64,000 nucleotides of DNA from Halopseudomonas pelagia CL-AP6. GTDB taxonomy: Bacteria; Pseudomonadota; Gammaproteobacteria; Pseudomonadales; Pseudomonadaceae. The position numbers were made by a program, and so were the translations under genes. The DNA lies in contig NZ_AROI01000015.1 in assembly GCF_000410875.1 (NCBI RefSeq), forward strand, positions 1 through 64,000. Reading direction: 5' to 3'. The notes beneath the pieces were generated by a model, which worked only from the letters and a program-made list of their open reading frames with translations, did not search any database and was not told the DNA's origin. Positions 19,701 through 27,706 of the stretch are shown in pieces; position 1 is the first letter of the stretch, and the number at the start of each line of letters is the position of its first letter.

Positions 19701-20039
19701 GCGCTTTCGGGCGTGGCGGTGCGCAACTCGCTGCTGATCATCGACTTCATCCAAGACAACATCAAGCAGGGCATGGCGCTGGCAGAAGCCGTGCGTCAGG
19801 CCGGTGCGGTGCGGCTGCGGCCCATCCTGCTGACCATGCTGGCCATCATTCTCGGCTCAGCCATCATGGTGCCCGACCCTATGTTCGGCGGGCTGGCGAT
19901 CTCGCTGATCTTCGGCACGCTGGCCTCCACGGTGCTTACCGTCTTCGTTGTGCCCACCCTCTATTACCTCGACGCGTTACGCCGTGAAGGGCTTACGCCG
20001 CAAGCAGGCTTGGCCGTCGATAAGGAGAATACCCAATGA
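16713..20039 (+). CDS. RND-family efflux pump inner-membrane protein
   Basis: This 1108-aa proton-driven transporter has the RND layout: TM1 near residues 20-38, a periplasmic porter loop, a TM2-TM6 block (340-510) with LGLLVDAAIVVIENIHRH in TM4, a second porter loop, and a TM8-TM12 block (from about 925). The insert between the two halves is somewhat long and contains the charged segment GDDHHESRPDW. It overlaps the adaptor gene upstream and the lpxR-like gene downstream by ATGA, implying translational coupling. The substrate cannot be told from sequence. Because the adaptor is broken, the pump may be non-functional at present. Confidence 0.92.
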   Translation: MSGSSLNLAGRLARSFITSKLTIVFVLGALALGALAVLLNPREENPQIVVPGAVVVVALPGATAEEVDRLVVSPLQGILSEMTGVDHSYGNASPGLGTVQVQFKVGEPPEDSLVKLYNRVITSRARLPMDAGVPLIQAVDADDVPIVTVTLASDAYDDHGLKRLADAVAERLRSTPGAAGVTVYGGRDREIGVAFDPVRMQAFAISLATAQAALTAANSALTLNGPVSGSETHELRFAGDLDSARAIRNLVVSVHDGQPIKLGDVATVTDGSNEEITQLSRFAFGPGDARAEEAIGEMPAVTIAVAKKKGESAVAVARAVKDRVQRMQASFIPQAVHVVVTRDDGQKAEDAVNGLMEHIIIALVTVSFVMLLFLGWREALIVSVTVPVIFSITLAVDLLGGVTINRITLFALILALGLLVDAAIVVIENIHRHYHHARTPGSKEEVTVLATNEIGSATNLATFAIMLVFLSLLLISGMAGDYFYPLAFNVPVAMLASIMVAYIITPWAANRWLKRPQPAGTAVAGNEQGDDHHESRPDWLQRTYLKYFIPLQERPRVRRWLAIGIAVAMGLSLAQGGWQFVRPAGIGGPVPYLGVALGFLPKDNQNTFSIVLQAAQASPVEETDRLAREIGRVLARLPQVTNYQSWVGRTGVTDFNGLIQGTSLLTGEDIAEIRVNLTDKHNRSESSTDIVHALRPDIEAIRARHPGARIRLVEDPPGPPVRATVLAELYGTDLEVLRQLSRQVEAEFVQTYDMVDISNSESTDMPQWRLVPDREKAALSGVSTAQIAEVLDIAYGGRVVGRAHLDGERNPVSIRAYVPRAAQPDPARLEGLYVPNAEGRQIPLAEIVRRVPAEADRPILRKDNEPVIFIGGQLARSVPTYAVLDLTQRLSGMRAPDGQPLAIGNLGLRETVPDTIDGYQLLWDGEMRLTLNIYRDMLAALGSALAAIYVLLVAYYRSFLIPLIAMAAVPLGAIGILPGHWLLGTDFSATSIVGLIALSGVAVRNSLLIIDFIQDNIKQGMALAEAVRQAGAVRLRPILLTMLAIILGSAIMVPDPMFGGLAISLIFGTLASTVLTVFVVPTLYYLDALRREGLTPQAGLAVDKENTQ

Positions 20040-21114
20040 ATCATGCAGTTTTCCGTCGGACTGCCTGGCTGGGGGCAACGCTGTGCGCTGACGCGCTGTT
20101 GGCGACCGAAGCCATGGCGTCGGAATGCCAGTCGGTGCTGGATCAGATCAGCCGGCCGACTGTGAGTCTGCGCGTGGACAACGACCTGTTCGGCGGCAGA
20201 TCCCAGGATCAGGGTTATACCAACGGCCTGCTGGTGACGCTGGTGTCGCCCAACCTGCTCGATTACCTGGACGACCCCTTCCTGCCAACAGCCGCCAGGT
20301 GGATCAACCGTGGCCTGACATGGCTGCAGGTCGACGACTTCGACCAGATCAACATGATTGCCAGCTTCGGGCAAGGCCTGTTCACCCCGGAAGGTCACGG
20401 ACCTTCGGAGCTGACTCCAGACGATCGCCCGTACGCTGCGGTGTTGTTGTTCAGTGTGGGCTACAACGCCCGCAAGGGCGATCACCTGACAACCAACCAG
20501 TTGCGGCTGGGCATGGTGGGACCCTCCGCACGCGGCAATGAGGTACAGAGCAGCGTGCACAAGGTGATCGGCAGCCCTCACTTCAATGGCTGGGATCACC
20601 AGTTGCGTGATGAGCCCGTGTTCCAGCTCCTGCATGAGCGCATGCGCCGCCACGATCTGCCGCCGGTGCCTTTCGCACGTGGTAGCGGTCTGTCGCAGGA
20701 CATGATCATTCACTGGGGCGGCGCGCTGGGCAACTTCGGCACCCATGCCAACTTCGGCGCCGAGTGGCGTATCGGTTGGCGGCTGCCCGACGACTTCGGC
20801 AGTTCGCCACTGCGCCCGGCAGGAGAGAACACCGCACCGCCGGTCTCCGGCAACACGTACCGCGGCTGGGCCGGACATTTCTTCGTCGCCGCCGACGTCC
20901 GTTGGGTGCTCTACGACCTCACGCTCGAGGCAACACCTGGAAGAACAGCCATAGCGTCGACAAGCGCTCCTCCGTGGCCGACGTCGGCCAGGGCATCGCG
21001 GTGACCCGTGGCGACTGGAAGTTTGCGTTCGCGCACCACCTACGCACGCGGGAGTTCCGCGAGCAGAAGGAGTTGCCCGTCTACGGCAGTTTCACCATCA
21101 ACCGCAGGCTTTGA
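20036..21114 (+). pseudogene. LpxR-like lipid A 3'-O-deacylase, frameshifted
   Basis: LpxR enzymes remove the 3'-acyloxyacyl chain of lipid A in the outer membrane. The frame from 20036 has a signal peptide, VSLRVDNDLFGG, DQGYTNGLLVTLVSPN, DDRPYAA, and QNQLRLGMVGP-like segments of the family. Near 20930 the frame slips. The next frame continues with NTWKNSHSVDKRSSVADVGQ and VTRGDWKFAFAHHLRTREF up to 21112, the normal C-terminus. A one- or two-base indel at CTCGAGGCAACACC is the simplest cause. It could be a sequencing error. Confidence 0.75.
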
Positions 21115-21172
21115 TCTGCATGGGCTGCGCAGATCGTTATTGGTTGGTCATTCATAGCGTAAGGAATCTCTC

Positions 21173-22741
21173 ATGCGGAGTACGGTAATTGGATCGGGCA
21201 GGCTCGGAGGGCCGGCCTTTGCCGCAAAGCACAGGGCTGAAGTTTTCCCCCTCCTGAAGCGTGCCGTGTGGCATCTGGGATGCGTGATGGCGGCAATGGC
21301 CGTCGCGGGCTGCGCGCCCACCCTGAACATCCGCGCAGTGCCCGAGGAGTTGCCGGTGGCCACCCACTGGCCTGCCAATGCCCTGCCTGCCGAGAGACAA
21401 GGCATCCGCCCTGTGGAGTCGCCATGGCGCGACTACGTAGTCGACGAGCAACTGCTCGCGCTGATCGAGAAGGCGCTCGCGAACAACCGCGACCTACGCC
21501 TGGCGCTGCTGCGTGTCGAGGAAGCGCGTGCCGCCCACGGTATCCAGCGGTCCGAGCAGTTCCCGATGATCGGTCTGACCGGCGTGGGGGCTCGCGCACG
21601 CGTGCCGGACGATCTGATTCTGACCGGAGAACCTGCCATCCATGAGGTGGCTGGCCTAGCGGTCGGCCTGACCAGTTGGGAACTCGACCTGTGGGGCCGG
21701 GTGCGTAGCCTCAATGAAGCCGCACTGCAGAACTACCTGGCGACCGACCATGCACAACGCGCCGTAAGGGCCAGCGTGATCACAGCCGTCGCGCAAGCCT
21801 ACCTGAGCCAGCGCGACTACGATGAGCGCATCGCGCTGGCGAATCAGACCATTGCCAGCCGCGAGGAGTCCTACCGCATTTTCCGCCGCCGCAACGAGAT
21901 GGGGTCGACCTCCGACCTGGAGCTGACCCAGGTCGAAACGTTGCTGATCCAGGCCCGCACGCTGGGCACGCAGCTTCAGCAGGCCCGTGCGGCGCAGGCC
22001 CATGCGCTGACCCAACTGGTGGGCGCGTCCATCGAGCAGCTAACCATCGCCGAGCCTGCGCTGCGCGACGAGGCCATCTTCGCCGCGCTGGATGCTGGCC
22101 TGCCCTCCGACCTGCTGACGGCCCGCCCCGACATCATCGCGGCCGAGCGCCAGCTCGCCGCCGCCAACGCCAACATCCGTGCGGCTCGGGCTGCCTTCTT
22201 CCCGCGCATTGCGCTGACAGGAAATTTCGGCACATTGAGCGCCGAACTCGCCGGTCTTTTCGAGTCCGGCAGCCGCACCTGGGTGTTCGCACCCACGATC
22301 TCCCTGCCGATCTTCGATGGCGGGCGACGCCGCGCTGCGCTGGACTTGGCCGAGGTGCGCAGCGACATCGCCGTGGCCAGCTACGAGAAGACCATTCAGA
22401 ACGCCTTCCGCGAAGTGGCCGATGCGCTCTCCGCTCGCCAGGCGCTGGCGCAGTTGGTCGAGCAACTGCGCCAGGCCCTTGATGTGCAGGACCGGCGCGC
22501 CCGGCTGGCGCAGTTGCGCTATGACAGCGGTGCCGCCGCCTATCTTGAAGTCCTGGACGCGCAGCGCAACCAGCTGGAGGCACAGCAACAATTCGTTCAG
22601 GTGCGCCGACAGCTGCTGGCCAGCCAGGTGGCCCTGTATGCCGCGCTCGGCGGTGGCACCGGTTTCGACCGTACTGTCGAGAGTACTGCCGGCAGTCCGT
22701 CGAATCCCTCCCTGACCACCAGGCTCCCACATCAAGATTAA
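21173..22741 (+). CDS. Outer membrane efflux channel, NodT/OprM family lipoprotein
   Basis: The 522-aa protein is a TolC-like outer-membrane factor, the last component of the RND system. Its N-terminus carries an extended leader ending in a lipobox (AVAGC at about residue 46). Two duplicated coiled-coil/beta-barrel repeats follow (for example [20 protein letters not shown] and [19 protein letters not shown]). AAGGAA precedes the ATG at 21173; a later ATG at 21286 is possible but would shorten the signal sequence. It lies about 60 bp after the lpxR-like gene. Confidence 0.9.
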   Translation: MRSTVIGSGRLGGPAFAAKHRAEVFPLLKRAVWHLGCVMAAMAVAGCAPTLNIRAVPEELPVATHWPANALPAERQGIRPVESPWRDYVVDEQLLALIEKALANNRDLRLALLRVEEARAAHGIQRSEQFPMIGLTGVGARARVPDDLILTGEPAIHEVAGLAVGLTSWELDLWGRVRSLNEAALQNYLATDHAQRAVRASVITAVAQAYLSQRDYDERIALANQTIASREESYRIFRRRNEMGSTSDLELTQVETLLIQARTLGTQLQQARAAQAHALTQLVGASIEQLTIAEPALRDEAIFAALDAGLPSDLLTARPDIIAAERQLAAANANIRAARAAFFPRIALTGNFGTLSAELAGLFESGSRTWVFAPTISLPIFDGGRRRAALDLAEVRSDIAVASYEKTIQNAFREVADALSARQALAQLVEQLRQALDVQDRRARLAQLRYDSGAAAYLEVLDAQRNQLEAQQQFVQVRRQLLASQVALYAALGGGTGFDRTVESTAGSPSNPSLTTRLPHQD

Positions 22742-22808
22742 GGTCGCGCAATGGCACAAATGTCTTTCCTCAAGCCCCCCGTCTCATCGCATTCATCGTC
22801 GTACTCGC
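22742..22808 (+). other. Start of a truncated gene cut by the IS5 remnant
   Basis: An ATG at 22751 begins a short frame just after the channel gene. It is lost within 60 bp at the junction with IS5 transposase sequence. It may be the beginning of a further gene of the efflux operon. Nothing more can be said. Confidence 0.3.
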
Positions 22809-23051
22809 CGCAGCACCTATAAGAAACTGGGTAAGCGTAGCGCTCTATACAAAGCCAAGCGCAAGATCGAGAAAGCAAAGGCAAAGGTCGAACACCCATT
22901 CAGAGTGATCAAGCGCCAGTTCGGTTATGTGAAGACGTGCTTCCGTGGCCTGGCGAAGAACACGGCACAACTGGTGACACTGTTCGCGCTGTCGAACCTG
23001 TGGATGGCGCGCAGACATTTACTGACGAATGCAGGAGAGGTGCGCCTGTAA
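22809..23051 (+). pseudogene. IS5-family transposase, C-terminal remnant
   Basis: The frame [20 protein letters not shown] continues through [20 protein letters not shown] to the normal C-terminus [12 protein letters not shown] and a TAA at 23049-23051. About four residues of the usual AKAQVRAKVEHPF stretch are missing. It matches the same transposase type whose N-terminus is at 567-672 on the other strand. The element end extends toward about 23205. Confidence 0.8.
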
Positions 23052-23318
23052 TGCGGGAAATGGCTGCGGCGAGCACCTCGTGGCAGCTAAAAACACATAA
23101 ATAAGCAGGTCGGTGATCTGATCGTTTTTGATTGATTTGCCGCTTTCAAAATCAGCGGAGGTTGAAGTCAGCCAAAAAAGCATGGCTACTTCAGGGGATC
23201 CCTAAGAGGCAGCATTTTTCACCACCGATCATATCGACTACACTTAAGTGTAGTTTAAATATTTACCACCGTAACCTATGGTGAAAATCTCCAGGCAGCT
23301 GGCGCTGAGAATAGCATA
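23052..23318 (+). promoter_or_regulatory. alkS upstream region with perfect 18-bp AlkS-type palindrome at 23237-23254
   Basis: The gap between the IS5 remnant and alkS holds the perfect palindrome ACTACACTTAAGTGTAGT at 23237-23254. A closely related dyad lies upstream of alkB. In GPo1, AlkS controls its own gene from a nearby site, so this is the likely autoregulatory operator. The stretch 23255-23318 contains TAACCTATGG as a possible -10 region. The left part is IS5 end sequence. Confidence 0.72.
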
Positions 23319-25967
23319 ATGAAAATAAAAATAAATAATGATTTTTCGGTAGCCAAGATCGGGCTGGATCGAATCACGACCCTAGTAAGTGCCAAAGTCT
23401 ATAACTGCATATATCGGCCCAGATTGAGTATCGCGGATGGAACTGCGTCCAGAGTATACCTTTACAGAGCCCCGCCTGGATATGGAAAAACCGTGGCTCT
23501 TGCGTTCGAGTGGCTACGCCACAGAACAACCGGACGTCCAGCAGTGTGGATTTCTTTAAGAGCCAGTTCTTACAGTGAATTTGATATCTGCGCAGAGATT
23601 ATTGAGCAGCTTGATGCTTTCGAACTGGTAAAATTCAGCCATGCGAGGGAGGGTGTGAGCAAGCCTACGCTCTTGCGAGACCTTGCATCCAGTCTTTGGC
23701 AGAGTACCTCGAGTAACGAGATAGAAACGCTAATTTGTTTGGATAATATTAATCAGGGTTTGGGCTTGCCGTTGTTGCACGCGCTTATGGAGTTCATGTT
23801 AGAAACACCAAAAAGTATCAGGTTTGCAGTCGCAGGTAATACAATAAAAGGGTTCTCGCGGCTTAAACTTGCAGGCGCTATGCAGGAGCACACCGAGAAA
23901 GATTTGGCCTTTAGCGCAGACGAGGCAGTGGCGTTAGCGGAGGCAGAGGCTGTTCTTGGAGTTTCTGAGGTACAGATAGAGGCCTTGGTGCAAGAAGTGG
24001 AGGGGTGGCCTGCTCTTATAGGGTTTTTGTTAAAATGTGAGTTGCCGGCCAAGTCTATTTCAACAGTAGTTGAAATAGATAATTACTTTAATGATGAAAT
24101 ATTTGAGGCGCTTCCCGAGCGGTATCGTGTTTTTCTTGTAAATTCTTCATTGCTCGATGTCGTGACGCCTGATGGCTACAATTATGTATTCAAATGCGTC
24201 AATGCGGCCTCATGTATTAAATATCTGAGCACGAATTACATGTTGCTTCGCCATGTAGAAAGTGAGCCGGCGCAGTTTACACTACATCCAGTATTGCGTG
24301 ATTTTCTTCAAGGAATTACTTGGGCTGAAAATCCTGCTAAAAGATCCTACTTGCTTAAGCGCGCTGCTTTCTGGCATTGGCGTAGAGGCGAATACCAGTA
24401 CGCAATACGAATAGCCCTACGGGCGAATGACTGTCGCTGGGCTGTCGGCATGAGTGAGGGAATAATTTTAGATTTGTCATTTCGTCAGGGCGAAATAGAT
24501 ACGCTGAGACACTGGCTGTCGGAGCTGCCAGTGAAGGACTTGCACAAGAACCCCATAGTACTTATTAGTTACGCGTGGGTATTGTATTTCAGTCAGCAAA
24601 GCGCGCGAGCAGAGAAGTTACTTAAAGACCTAATTACCCCACCCGATAAAAAAAACGAATGGCAAGAAAAAGGATGGCCGCAGCTTGTGTTTGCAATAGG
24701 TAAAGCAACGAATGATGAAATGATTTTGAGTGAGGAGCTCTGTAATAAGTGGATTAGTTTATTTGGGGATTCAAACGCAGTTGGAAAAGGGGCCGCGCTA
24801 ACCTGCTTGGCTTTTATTTTTGCCAGTGAGTATAGATTTGCAGAGTTAGAGAAGGTGCTGACTCAGGCCCAAGCCGTGAATAAATTTGCAAAACAAGATT
24901 TTGCTTTCGGTTGGCTGTATGTCGCCAAGCTTCAACAAGCGCTAGCAAGCGGGAAAATGAGCTGGGCCAGGCAGCTTATAACTCAAGCACGCACAGACAG
25001 TGGCGCGCAGATTATGGAGACCGCGTTTACTTCGAAAATGCTGGACGCTCTAGAGCTTGAGTCAAATTATGAATTGTGCCGCTTGGACACCTCAGAAGAA
25101 AAGTTCTCCGAAATTTTAGAGTTTATTGCCAATCACGGGGTGACAGACGTGTTTTTTTCCGTATGCCGTGTTGTGTCAGCTTGGCGGCTTGGAAGGAATG
25201 ACCTGAATGGTTCCATTGAGATTTTGGAGTGGGCGAAGGCACATGCGGCTGAAAAAAATCTACCAAGATTGGAAGTTATGAGCCAAATTGAGATCTATCA
25301 ACGCTTGCTCTTTCAAGGCGTAACGTACATAAATAAGTTACAAGCTTTTGAAGATCACAAGATTTTCTTCGGACCGCACTCAGCCCCCCTAAAGGCACGC
25401 CTGCTGCTTGTTCAATCACTCGCGTTTTCCCGAGATCAGAACTTTCATCTTGCCGCGCACAGAGCGCTATTGGCTATTCAGCAAGCCCGTAAAATTAGTG
25501 CAGGCCAATTGGAAGTCCGTGGCTTATTGTATTTAGCCGGAGCGCAAGCAGGTGGCGGCACATTAAAGAAGGCCCAGCATAACATTGCTTATGCATTGGA
25601 GATGGCAAAACAGCTTCAATGCTTTCAAACAGTGCTGGATGAAATACATTTGATTAAGAGGATAATACCGACTTCATGTGAAGTCTTCGCAGCAGTTAAT
25701 TTAGATCAAGCGATTGGAGCTTTTAGTCTGCCGCAAATGGTGGAGATTAGAAAATCCGCAGAAAATAAAGCTGGTGATTTTTTGACACTGAAGCAGGTCA
25801 GTGTCTTGAAACTTGTAAAAGAGGGGTGCTCAAACAAACAAATAGCAACAAAGATGTATGTCACCGAAGATGCTATAAAGTGGCATATGAGGAAAATATT
25901 TGCCATCCTTAATGTAAAGAGTCGCACGCAAGCAATAATTGAAGCCGAACGCCAGGGTGTTATCTGA
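23319..25967 (+). CDS. alkS: Alkane-responsive transcription activator AlkS (MalT/LAL family)
   Basis: AlkS binds alkanes and ATP and activates the alkB and alkS promoters. The 882-aa protein equals GPo1 AlkS in length. It has a Walker A motif APPGYGKT at 51-58, a large AAA/STAND and TPR-like middle part, and a C-terminal LuxR-type helix-turn-helix (CSNKQIATKMYVTEDAIKWH) at about 835-870. Its AT-rich codon use is like the alk operon and unlike the GC-rich efflux genes upstream. alkT follows 49 bp downstream. Confidence 0.96.
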   Translation: MKIKINNDFSVAKIGLDRITTLVSAKVYNCIYRPRLSIADGTASRVYLYRAPPGYGKTVALAFEWLRHRTTGRPAVWISLRASSYSEFDICAEIIEQLDAFELVKFSHAREGVSKPTLLRDLASSLWQSTSSNEIETLICLDNINQGLGLPLLHALMEFMLETPKSIRFAVAGNTIKGFSRLKLAGAMQEHTEKDLAFSADEAVALAEAEAVLGVSEVQIEALVQEVEGWPALIGFLLKCELPAKSISTVVEIDNYFNDEIFEALPERYRVFLVNSSLLDVVTPDGYNYVFKCVNAASCIKYLSTNYMLLRHVESEPAQFTLHPVLRDFLQGITWAENPAKRSYLLKRAAFWHWRRGEYQYAIRIALRANDCRWAVGMSEGIILDLSFRQGEIDTLRHWLSELPVKDLHKNPIVLISYAWVLYFSQQSARAEKLLKDLITPPDKKNEWQEKGWPQLVFAIGKATNDEMILSEELCNKWISLFGDSNAVGKGAALTCLAFIFASEYRFAELEKVLTQAQAVNKFAKQDFAFGWLYVAKLQQALASGKMSWARQLITQARTDSGAQIMETAFTSKMLDALELESNYELCRLDTSEEKFSEILEFIANHGVTDVFFSVCRVVSAWRLGRNDLNGSIEILEWAKAHAAEKNLPRLEVMSQIEIYQRLLFQGVTYINKLQAFEDHKIFFGPHSAPLKARLLLVQSLAFSRDQNFHLAAHRALLAIQQARKISAGQLEVRGLLYLAGAQAGGGTLKKAQHNIAYALEMAKQLQCFQTVLDEIHLIKRIIPTSCEVFAAVNLDQAIGAFSLPQMVEIRKSAENKAGDFLTLKQVSVLKLVKEGCSNKQIATKMYVTEDAIKWHMRKIFAILNVKSRTQAIIEAERQGVI

Positions 25968-26016
25968 GGTGATCGGCATTAAACAATATAGTGAAAAATA
26001 TATCAGAGAGAATATT

Positions 26017-27174
26017 ATGGCAATTGTTATTGTTGGCGCTGGTACAGCTGGAGTAAATGCTGCGTTCTGGCTTCGCCAATATGGTTATAAAGGGGAAATT
26101 AGACTTTTGAGCAAGGAGTCTGTGGTACCTTATCAGCGGCCTCCCCTATCCAAGTCTTTTCTGACAAGTGAGACTGCAGAATCCGCAATACCACTAAAGC
26201 CAGAAAGTTTTTATACGAATAATAATATTAGCATTTCGTTAAATACACAGATTGTATCAATTGACGTGGGGCGTAAGGTAGTTGCTGCTAAAGACGGAGA
26301 AGAGTACGCGTATGAAAAATTGATTCTTGCAACAGGTGCTAGCGCGCGTAGATTAACCTGCGAGGGATCTGAACTGTCTGGAGTCTGCTATTTACGCAGT
26401 ATGGAAGACGCCAAAAATTTACGTAGGAAACTTGTGGAGAGTGCGTCTGTTGTTGTGTTGGGCGGCGGAGTGATCGGGCTTGAAGTCGCCTCAGCTGCGG
26501 TGGGCATAGGGAGGAGGGTCACAGTGATAGAAGCCGCCCCGCGTGTAATGGCGCGCGTGGTTACGCCGGCAGCAGCCAACTTAGTCAGAGCCCGCCTGGA
26601 GGCTGAAGGAGTTGGGTTCAAGCTGAATGCGAAATTAACGTCCATAAAGGGCAGGAATGGCCATGTTGATCAATGCGTACTTGAAAGTGGAGAAGAAGTT
26701 CAGGCGGATCTGATTATAGTTGGAATCGGTGCTATCCCTGAGCTAGAGCTGGCAACTGAGGCGGCCCTTGAAGTGAGTAATGGCGTTGTGGTCGATGATC
26801 AGATGCGTACATCGGATACCAGTATATATGCGATCGGCGACTGCGCACTGGCTAGGAATCTTTTTTTTGGAACGATGGTACGTTTAGAAACAATTCATAA
26901 TGCGGTTACACAAGCTCAAATTGTCGCAAGCAGCATCTGTGGCACGTCAACGCCAGCACCAACCCCACCACGGTTCTGGTCTGATCTTAAAGGGATGACG
27001 CTGCAAGGACTTGGTGCTCTAAAGGACTACGATAAACTCGTTGTTGCAATTAATAACGAAACTGTTGAACTAGAAGTCCTTGCGTACAAGCAGGAGCGAC
27101 TGATTGCAACTGAGACAATAAATCGGCCTAAACGTCAAGGTGCGCTTGGAGGGAGTATAAAATTACCTGATTAG
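26017..27174 (+). CDS. alkT: Rubredoxin-NAD+ reductase AlkT
   Basis: AlkT takes electrons from NADH by FAD and passes them to rubredoxin AlkG. The 385-aa flavoprotein has the FAD fold IVIVGAGTAGVNAAFWL at the start, PYQRPPLSK, the NAD fold VVVLGGGVIGLEVASAA near 145, and the second FAD contact SIYAIGDCALARN near 265. I chose the ATG at 26017, preceded by AGAGAG, since it gives the GPo1 length. A longer frame beginning at 25939 lies inside alkS. The downstream sequence soon enters intron-derived DNA. Confidence 0.95.
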   Translation: MAIVIVGAGTAGVNAAFWLRQYGYKGEIRLLSKESVVPYQRPPLSKSFLTSETAESAIPLKPESFYTNNNISISLNTQIVSIDVGRKVVAAKDGEEYAYEKLILATGASARRLTCEGSELSGVCYLRSMEDAKNLRRKLVESASVVVLGGGVIGLEVASAAVGIGRRVTVIEAAPRVMARVVTPAAANLVRARLEAEGVGFKLNAKLTSIKGRNGHVDQCVLESGEEVQADLIIVGIGAIPELELATEAALEVSNGVVVDDQMRTSDTSIYAIGDCALARNLFFGTMVRLETIHNAVTQAQIVASSICGTSTPAPTPPRFWSDLKGMTLQGLGALKDYDKLVVAINNETVELEVLAYKQERLIATETINRPKRQGALGGSIKLPD

Positions 27175-27281
27175 CAATGAGGCTCAGCCACTCGAACCAA
27201 CCGCAAGGGGAGTGGTGTGGGGGGCAGATAGTGGCTGCGATTAGTAGGCACGAATGCAGCGTGCTCAGATCGAAGCGCCAG

Positions 27282-27318
27282 TTAGTCGGGTAGCCCCCAG
27301 GCCATTGCTGGCCTAGGG
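27282..27318 (-). repeat. 37-bp inverted repeat, right copy (group II intron domain VI)
   Basis: This is the exact reverse complement of 736-772. On the minus strand it directly follows the domain V-like sequence at about 27319-27358. The hairpin and the CTACCCGAC end therefore fit the 3' terminus of a group II intron. Confidence 0.8.
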
Positions 27319-27706
27319 CCCCCTAAGAACCGTACGTGCGACTTTCACCGCATACGGCTCAAGCCGTTGTAAGCCCGATCAAGAGCCGATCTATCTGCCT
27401 TGAATCCTTCTGGGGACAGATGGATCTTCACAATCCGCTCTGAGCTGGTCAGTTTCCGCTATACGGACTCAGGTCGCGGACATGGGAACCCCATGCTCTT
27501 ACGCGCTGACCTGCACCCTTTCAGACCCAACCTCATCTTCGCTCATGTGTTCAACGACCACGCAGAAGTCTGCCCGGTTTCCCGTGGAGTAATGTTCCAA
27601 CCCCTATCCGAGCCATTACAGCCCGGCATTCGCTTTCTCTGCGATCCCATACCCGCACCGCCAACAGCTCACCTTACGGCTCACCTGCCACAAGGGCAGC
27701 AATACG
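27282..27706 (-). mobile_element. Group II intron remnant without an open reading frame (second intron type)
   Basis: Read on the minus strand, the segment ends with the domain V signature GAGCCGTATGCGGTGAAAGT...CGCACGTACGGTTC and the domain VI hairpin. The preceding ~350 bp hold purine-rich intron-like sequence but no reverse transcriptase. It abuts the 3' end of the next intron at 27707. It may be a deletion derivative of the intron type that gave the RT fragment at 1-230. Confidence 0.6.

Noticed and set aside
15817..20878. Long open frames on the minus strand opposite the efflux genes (for example 15817-16725, 18330-19331, 19964-20878)
   Set aside because: They are antisense shadows of GC-rich genes with clear plus-strand protein families. 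They have repetitive Arg/His-rich composition and no motifs.
27189..27216. Terminator after alkT (CCACTC ... GAGTGG)
   Set aside because: The stem is only 6 bp with a long loop and no T-run, too weak to call.
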